From: Halobacteriales archaeon QS_1_69_70
Lineage (GTDB): Archaea > Halobacteriota > Halobacteria > Halobacteriales > Haloarculaceae
Direction: 5' to 3'
Assembly (NCBI GenBank): GCA_003021005.1
Contig: PXRI01000017.1
Location: forward strand, 63,980-127,979
DNA: 64,000 nucleotides
This document shows, one piece after another, positions 59,887 to 64,000 of the stretch. The notes beneath the pieces are model-generated. The model searched no databases, had not been told where the DNA came from, and saw nothing but the letters and a program-made list of their open reading frames with translations. The first letter of the stretch is position 1. Every line of letters begins with the position of its first letter. The position numbers and the translations under genes are program-made.

Positions 59887-60771
59887 TCAGACACCCCACA
59901 CGCGGACCGACCAGAAGGAGGCGTGGGCGTCCGCGAGCGCCGGTTCGGGCTCGCCGGTGGCGTCGACGGCGGCGGTCTCGTCCGCGTCCGCCTCGAACTC
60001 GCCGACGAGCCGGCTGTCGCCGGTGACGAACAGCCGGTCGGCGTCGGCGTCCGCGAGGGCGGCCTCGCAGCGCTCGACGTGGTCCGCGATCTGTTCGTCC
60101 CGGAGGCGCTCGAACCGGGCCTGGGAGAAGCCGCCCTTCGAGTGGTCACTCTTGACGTCGCTCGTGAACCCCTCGAACTCGACCCGCTCGCCGGCCTCGT
60201 AGACGCCCACGGCGAAGACGTCCGACCGGACGAGCGCGAGGGCGTAGCGGCCCGTCGGCCGGAACCAGGACCGGTCGACCGCCGGGCCGTCGCTCCACTT
60301 GACGCCCGGCTCCGGGGTGATGGGCGGTCGCATTGCGACTGCCAGGAGGCCAGTGTCGTCGGCACAGACCACGCACGGCGCGGCCCGGTCGACGAGCGCG
60401 GCCCGGTCGCCCAGGAGGTCGGCGACGGCGACCGGGACGTCCTCGTCGACGACGGCGGTCAGGACGCTTTCCCGGTCGCCCTCGAACGAATCGAGGCGCT
60501 CGAGCACGGCGTCGAGCCGGCGGCCCCGCACCGTCTCCCGGTGGCGGAACGAGCGATCGACCGGCCCGTCGTCGGCGTCGACCTTGCCCTCGAGGTCGGC
60601 GATGCGGTCCTCCAGGCGGTTGACGCGCTCCTCGGCCTCCTGGCGGGCGCGGACGGCCTCGGCGCGGCGGTCCCCTTCGGCCGCCAGCTGCGCCTCGAGG
60701 TCGTCGCGTTCCGCCTCGAGCGCCGCTATCTGCTCTTTCCGTTCGGTGCGACCGAGGAGGTCGTCGAGCAT
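59887..60771 (-). CDS. Vms1/ANKZF1-like (VLRF1) peptidyl-tRNA hydrolase
   Basis: The 294-residue protein has an N-terminal coiled coil (residues about 8-65, rich in Glu/Arg/Ala heptads), then an eRF1-like fold. The segment SDHSKGGFSQARFERLRDEQ contains the GxxxQ-type catalytic loop typical of VLRF1 proteins, and ADADRLFVTGDSRLVGEF follows. Yeast Vms1 releases nascent chains from stalled 60S subunits, and archaeal homologues are thought to do the same. Same-strand neighbours: dgcN-like downstream and DUF5802 upstream (24-bp gap). Confidence 0.78.
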   Translation of the reverse strand: MLDDLLGRTERKEQIAALEAERDDLEAQLAAEGDRRAEAVRARQEAEERVNRLEDRIADLEGKVDADDGPVDRSFRHRETVRGRRLDAVLERLDSFEGDRESVLTAVVDEDVPVAVADLLGDRAALVDRAAPCVVCADDTGLLAVAMRPPITPEPGVKWSDGPAVDRSWFRPTGRYALALVRSDVFAVGVYEAGERVEFEGFTSDVKSDHSKGGFSQARFERLRDEQIADHVERCEAALADADADRLFVTGDSRLVGEFEADADETAAVDATGEPEPALADAHASFWSVRVWGV

Positions 60772-60795
60772 CGCCGGACCGTGGGCGGCGGGTGC

Positions 60796-61167
60796 CTAAA
60801 AGTCCGCGGGGTCGGCGCCGCCGACCGAGCCGAGGTCGAGCAGTTGGCTGGCGCGGTCGGCCTTGGCGAGCAGGACCTCGCTGAGGGCTGGCGGGTTCTC
60901 GACGCCGGTGGCGGCCAGGACGGCCTCCGGGAGTGCGACGGTGCGGCCGGGGACGCCGTCGGCGCCGTGGACCGGGACGTGTGTGGACCCGATCTTCATG
61001 ACGAGCGGCGCCGGATCGTCGGCGTCGTCGTATAGGTCGTCGCGAACCCGGCCGTGCTGCTCGCGGTGCATCACGGCACGGTCGTCCTCGTGGGGTTCGA
61101 CGTAGAGCCGCCCCAGGTAGTACCCGCTCGAGAATCGTGCCACTTGGGAACGATCAACGGGCCGCAT
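60796..61167 (-). CDS. DUF5802-family protein
   Basis: The 123-residue protein has FSSGYYLGRLYVEPHEDDRA, followed by MHREQHGRVRDDLY, PLVMKIGSTHVPVHG and ENPPALSEVLLAKADRASQL, all characteristic of the haloarchaeal DUF5802 family (function unknown). The start could be ATG 61167 or GTG 61143; the latter would begin just before RFSSGYY as in other members. It lies 24 bp upstream of the VLRF1 gene, so the two probably form an operon. Confidence 0.78.
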   Translation of the reverse strand: MRPVDRSQVARFSSGYYLGRLYVEPHEDDRAVMHREQHGRVRDDLYDDADDPAPLVMKIGSTHVPVHGADGVPGRTVALPEAVLAATGVENPPALSEVLLAKADRASQLLDLGSVGGADPADF

Positions 61168-61262
61168 GAACGCTATGCGGCGCGCAGGAGCGGTGATTTC
61201 GATGGCTGAACGGTGAGAACGGAGGTCGGGTTTTTACGGGATGGATATGCTGGTGTCCGACG

Positions 61263-62228
61263 ATGAAGCGCACTGCGATCGTGACCGTGCTCGCCATCGG
61301 CCTCGCGCTGGCCCTGACGGCAGCCGCCACCGGGGCCGCCCAGTCCGGCGCCAGCGCCGACGCGTCGAACGCCAGCGCCAACGCCACCTTCGGCGCCGAG
61401 GTCTCGGCGTTCATGCAGGCCAGCAGCCAGGAGGCCGCCGGCGAGGTCGAACAGCAGACGTTCGCGGCGGCGTTGAACCGGACCGAGGACCCCGAGGAAC
61501 GCCGTCAACTCATACAGCAGCGCGAGGCGGCGCTCCAGGAGCGCCAGCAGCGGCTCGCGGCGCGCCAGTGGGCGCTGAATGACAGTTCCGGGCTCGCCCG
61601 GTTCGCCATCGCGACGGAGGTCGCCGTCGGTGCATCCGAACTCGCCGAGTCGGCGAACGGTACCGAGCGCGCCGCCGAGGCGGCTGGGCTGAACATGACC
61701 GTGTTGGCCGAGATCAGGGCCAACGCCAGCGACATGCGTGGGCGCGCCGTGGCCGAACTCGCGGTCGGGGTCGCTGGCCCGGCGAACGACGTGGGTCCGC
61801 CTGGCGACATCATCGGCGTCGAGAACGCCTCCGAGGATGGGGATAATGCCTCCGAGGATGGGGATGGGGATAATGCCTCCGAGGATGGGGAGAACGCTTC
61901 CGAAAACGAGTCGGACGGTGAGGACCGCGGCGACGGCGAGGGCAATGGCAGTGAGGGGAATGGGTCGGATGAGGGGAATGGCGGTGAGGGAAATGATGGT
62001 GGGTCGGGCGAGGGCAATGGCAGTGAGGGGAATGGGTCGGATGAGGGGAATGGCGGTGAGGGAGAGGATGGTGGGTCGGATGAGGGAAATGATCGTGGGT
62101 CGGATGAGGGGAATGGCGGTGAGGGAGAGGATGGTGGGTCGGACGAGGGGAATGATGGTGGGTCGGACGGCGAGGGTGACGGGACGCCGGAGGACGACGG
62201 GGAGACGCCGGACGGTTCCGACCGATAG
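61263..62228 (+). CDS. Secreted protein with Gly/Glu/Asp/Asn repeat tail
   Basis: The protein has 321 residues. A Sec signal peptide (MKRTAIVTVLAIGLALALTA) is followed by a helical domain of about 150 residues with FGAEVSAFMQASSQEAAGEV and a coiled-coil-like run (RQLIQQREAALQERQQRLAA), a pattern seen in a haloarchaeal secreted family. From about residue 185 to the end the protein is a low-complexity tail of units such as NASEDGD and GNGSDEGNGGEG, built on ~27-36 bp DNA repeats. There is no terminal anchor. The tail is probably disordered and hypervariable. An ArsR-type regulator gene follows 90 bp downstream. Confidence 0.72.
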   Translation: MKRTAIVTVLAIGLALALTAAATGAAQSGASADASNASANATFGAEVSAFMQASSQEAAGEVEQQTFAAALNRTEDPEERRQLIQQREAALQERQQRLAARQWALNDSSGLARFAIATEVAVGASELAESANGTERAAEAAGLNMTVLAEIRANASDMRGRAVAELAVGVAGPANDVGPPGDIIGVENASEDGDNASEDGDGDNASEDGENASENESDGEDRGDGEGNGSEGNGSDEGNGGEGNDGGSGEGNGSEGNGSDEGNGGEGEDGGSDEGNDRGSDEGNGGEGEDGGSDEGNDGGSDGEGDGTPEDDGETPDGSDR

Positions 62229-62318
62229 CGGGATCGCCGGACGCCCGCGTCCACCGGTCCCTGACGGCGTCCCCTCGACGCGTCACCCTTTTTCGTCCGC
62301 GGAGCGAAGCCATTCCTG

Positions 62319-63002
62319 ATGGACTCGGCGGCCGTCCTGGACCTGCTCGGCAACGAGAACCGGCGGCGGATCCTCCGGCTCATCGCCCGGAAGCCGTGCT
62401 ACGTCACCGAGATCAGCGACTGTCTGGGCGTGAGTCCGAAGGCCGTCATCGGTCACCTGCGGAAACTCGACGAGGCCGATCTGGTCGAGTCACACGTCGA
62501 CGACCGCCGCCGCAAGTACTACTCGATCGCGCGGAACCTCCGGCTGGAGGTGAACGTCTCGCCGTACGACTTCGGGACCAAGAGCGCCTACTCCGCGTCG
62601 CCGAGCCTCGACATCACGTCGTGCCGGCACGTCTCCATCGACGTGGAGCGAACCCGCACGCGGGAGGCTGCCAGGGACGCCCGGACGGGCGACCCGGACC
62701 TGGCCTCGCTCGCCGCCGACCTCCAGCGTCTCGAGCGCCTGGAGAACGAACTCTCGATGGCCCAGCGGTGGGTGCAGGGGCAGCTCACGGAGACCTTAGA
62801 GGAGATCACGGCCCGCTTCGAGGGCGTCGACGGCCGGTTCTACGGCGACCTGCTCCGGGGGCTCGCGGTCGGGCCCGCGACGCCGGCCGACCTGAGCCGC
62901 CGCGTGGAGGCGTCGCCGGACGTGGTCGCCGACGCCCTGGAGGGGCTGGCGGCCCGCGGCGTCGTCGAGCGGGACGGCGACCGGTGGCGGCTGGCCGCCT
63001 GA
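62319..63002 (+). CDS. ArsR-type regulator with C-terminal coiled-coil and second wHTH
   Basis: The 227-residue protein has an N-terminal ArsR/HTH_20 wHTH (LLGNENRRRILRLIARKPCY, VTEISDCLGVSPKAVIGHLR, KLDEADLVESHVDDRRRKYY), a middle beta/coil region (YDFGTKSAYSASPS; LQRLERLENELSMAQRWVQ) and a C-terminal wHTH-like end (DLSRRVEASPDVVADALEGL, AARGVVERDGDRW). This arrangement occurs in a regulator conserved across haloarchaea, whose target is unknown to me. It is convergent with the membrane protein gene at 63004. Confidence 0.85.
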   Translation: MDSAAVLDLLGNENRRRILRLIARKPCYVTEISDCLGVSPKAVIGHLRKLDEADLVESHVDDRRRKYYSIARNLRLEVNVSPYDFGTKSAYSASPSLDITSCRHVSIDVERTRTREAARDARTGDPDLASLAADLQRLERLENELSMAQRWVQGQLTETLEEITARFEGVDGRFYGDLLRGLAVGPATPADLSRRVEASPDVVADALEGLAARGVVERDGDRWRLAA

Positions 63003-63003
63003 C

Positions 63004-63507
63004 CTACAGCTCCCGCGTCAGGCCGTCACGGAGGTCGCGGCCGAAGTAGTGCCCGGCGGCGCCGACGATGGCGCCGACGCCTCCCATGACTGCGCCGACA
63101 GGCACGCCGACCACGGCGAGCGCCACGACGACGGCGTACCCCAGGAGGGCAGCCGCACCGACAGTCAGCCCGCCCGCGAGCGTCGCCTCGAGGTAGCGGC
63201 GGCGGGCCCGGAGGAGGCCGAACAGGAACGCGGCGAGGAAGACGCCGAGCAGCCCCGCGCCGGGGAGCGGGACGACGGCCGTCCCGACCGCCAGGCCGAC
63301 GACGGAGCCGACCAGGGCGACGAGGAAGGCCCGCGGGGCGAACACCCGAGCGGCCCGCGTCCCGAGGCGCCCGAGGAGGCCCTCCTCGGACGTCCCGGCC
63401 GTGGCCGACCCGCTGGCCGTCCCACCACGGTCGAGGCGGCGGTCGAACTCGGGTGCGTCGTCATCCTCGGCGGCCCGCTCGCGGGTCCGGGTCCGGTCGC
63501 GGCTCAT
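63004..63507 (-). CDS. Membrane protein with acidic/basic N-terminal arm, 167 residues
   Basis: A polar first ~50 residues (RTRTRERAAEDDDAPEFDRR) is followed by four hydrophobic helices (about 57-78, 80-100, 108-130, 132-152) with GAVMGGVGAIVGAAGHYFGR near the end. Gly-rich helices suggest a small-conductance or structural membrane role, but no family is recognised. It is divergent from gatD. Confidence 0.6.
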   Translation of the reverse strand: MSRDRTRTRERAAEDDDAPEFDRRLDRGGTASGSATAGTSEEGLLGRLGTRAARVFAPRAFLVALVGSVVGLAVGTAVVPLPGAGLLGVFLAAFLFGLLRARRRYLEATLAGGLTVGAAALLGYAVVVALAVVGVPVGAVMGGVGAIVGAAGHYFGRDLRDGLTREL

Positions 63508-63588
63508 ACCGGTCCGTGGGCCGCCCGCGGTATCGGTCTTTCCCGCGAACGGATGGATTTATGGGTCGAGCGGGCGGTAGAAAGCGGC

Positions 63589-64000
63589 ATGGATCCCGGG
63601 GACCGCGTCCGCGTCGAGCGGGAGGCCGCGACCTACGAGGGCGTGCTCATGCCCTCGACGACGCCGGACCACCTCGTCGTGAAGCTGCCGGGCGGGTACA
63701 ACGTCGGCGTCGAGCGCGCCGCGGCCGCCGTCGAGGTCCTCGAGACCGATACCTACGACGTCGGCGCAGCCGAAACCGAGGGTACCTCGGAGATCACGTT
63801 CGAGGATGCCCTGCCGACGGTCGCGCTCATCTCGACCGGCGGCACCATCGCCTCGACGGTCGACTACCGGACCGGGGCCGTGACGGCGCAGTTCGACGCC
63901 GAGGACGTTCTGCGGGCCGTCCCGGAGCTCGCCGGTCGGGCGAACTACCGGGGCCGGGTCGTCGCGAACGTCCTCTCGGAGAACATGACGCCCGACGTGT
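63589..64000 (+). CDS. gatD: Glu-tRNA(Gln) amidotransferase subunit D (partial, 5' part)
   Basis: 137 codons are visible before the window ends. The N-terminal SH3-like domain (MDPGDRVRVEREAATYEGVL, MPSTTPDHLVVKLPGGYNVG) is followed by the start of the L-asparaginase-like domain, with the catalytic threonine motif ALISTGGTIASTVDYRTGAV near residues 76-95. GatD with GatE converts misacylated Glu-tRNA(Gln) to Gln-tRNA(Gln), an archaea-specific pair. The ATG at 63589 is preceded by a TATA-like GGATTTATGG about 25 bp upstream. Confidence 0.93.
   Translation, partial: MDPGDRVRVEREAATYEGVLMPSTTPDHLVVKLPGGYNVGVERAAAAVEVLETDTYDVGAAETEGTSEITFEDALPTVALISTGGTIASTVDYRTGAVTAQFDAEDVLRAVPELAGRANYRGRVVANVLSENMTPDV

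Noticed and set aside
1-64000. CRISPR arrays, rRNA genes, intact transposases or integrases
   Set aside because: None seen. The tandem repeats present lack unique spacers of constant length, and no cas, rRNA, transposase or integrase gene is visible.

Overview
The window is chromosomal DNA of an extremely halophilic archaeon (class Halobacteria). It has very high GC, strongly acidic deduced proteins, archaeal information-processing genes (aIF5B, GatD, NOB1, HerA/NurA, MptA, pyruvoyl arginine decarboxylase), Tat-type lipoproteins with lipoboxes, a halocyanin, and many small families known only from haloarchaea (DUF5802, 5811, 5812, 5813, 7114, 7845 and similar). I do not name a genus.

Layout. 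1-3990 is an AT-richer accessory segment ending at the 3' end of tRNA-Thr: a partial DNA methyltransferase, two small abutting genes, a winged-helix gene, and a decayed zinc-ribbon + DUF7845 pair. 4.1-10.5 kb is core, with an enoyl-CoA hydratase, a SAM methyltransferase, the remains of an oligopeptide ABC cluster (fused ATPase, an 88-residue repeat ORF, a permease tail) and nadE. 10.5-19.2 kb holds tRNA-Gly, a RosR-like PadR regulator, an Nmad3 protein, an acyltransferase, pdaD, tmk, a 2-oxoacid dehydrogenase E1-alpha gene, and a TrkA-type regulator between two Lrp/RAM proteins. 19.2-20.1 kb is a non-coding repeat/RNA locus. 20.2-32.5 kb holds nurA, a complete dppABCDF operon, tRNA-Leu with a duplicated 3' end, and herA. 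33-41 kb holds a KaiC-like ATPase, nadK, mptA, a TrmB-type regulator, secF and a frameshifted secD, and a MOSC protein. 41.2-44.5 kb is a toxin-antitoxin island (RHH/PIN, UPF0175, AbiEi/AbiEii-like). 44.7-55 kb holds pgi, a regulator/membrane-protein pair, a copper-related cluster (beta-propeller lipoprotein, CopC-CopD fusion), NOB1 and a halocyanin. 55-64 kb holds infB, a second non-coding repeat/RNA locus, a D-glutamate-type DgcN/DgcA pair, a Vms1-like hydrolase, a secreted repeat protein, an ArsR-type regulator and the start of gatD.

Two non-coding families stand out. Family A is a ~245 bp MITE-like element with terminal inverted repeats. Three copies are visible, each flanked by a 6-bp direct repeat and each ending 48-63 bp before a start codon in the same orientation relative to that gene. 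A fourth, diverged element with the same termini contains four back-to-back hairpins. Family B is a structured element that occurs as outward-facing pairs in two convergent (3'-3') intergenic regions. Its hairpin is preserved by paired substitutions between copies, which suggests a functional RNA.

Genome wear is also visible: a broken DUF7845 gene, a truncated permease, a UspA remnant, and single-base frameshifts in secD and the AbiEii-like toxin that could be mutations or sequence errors.
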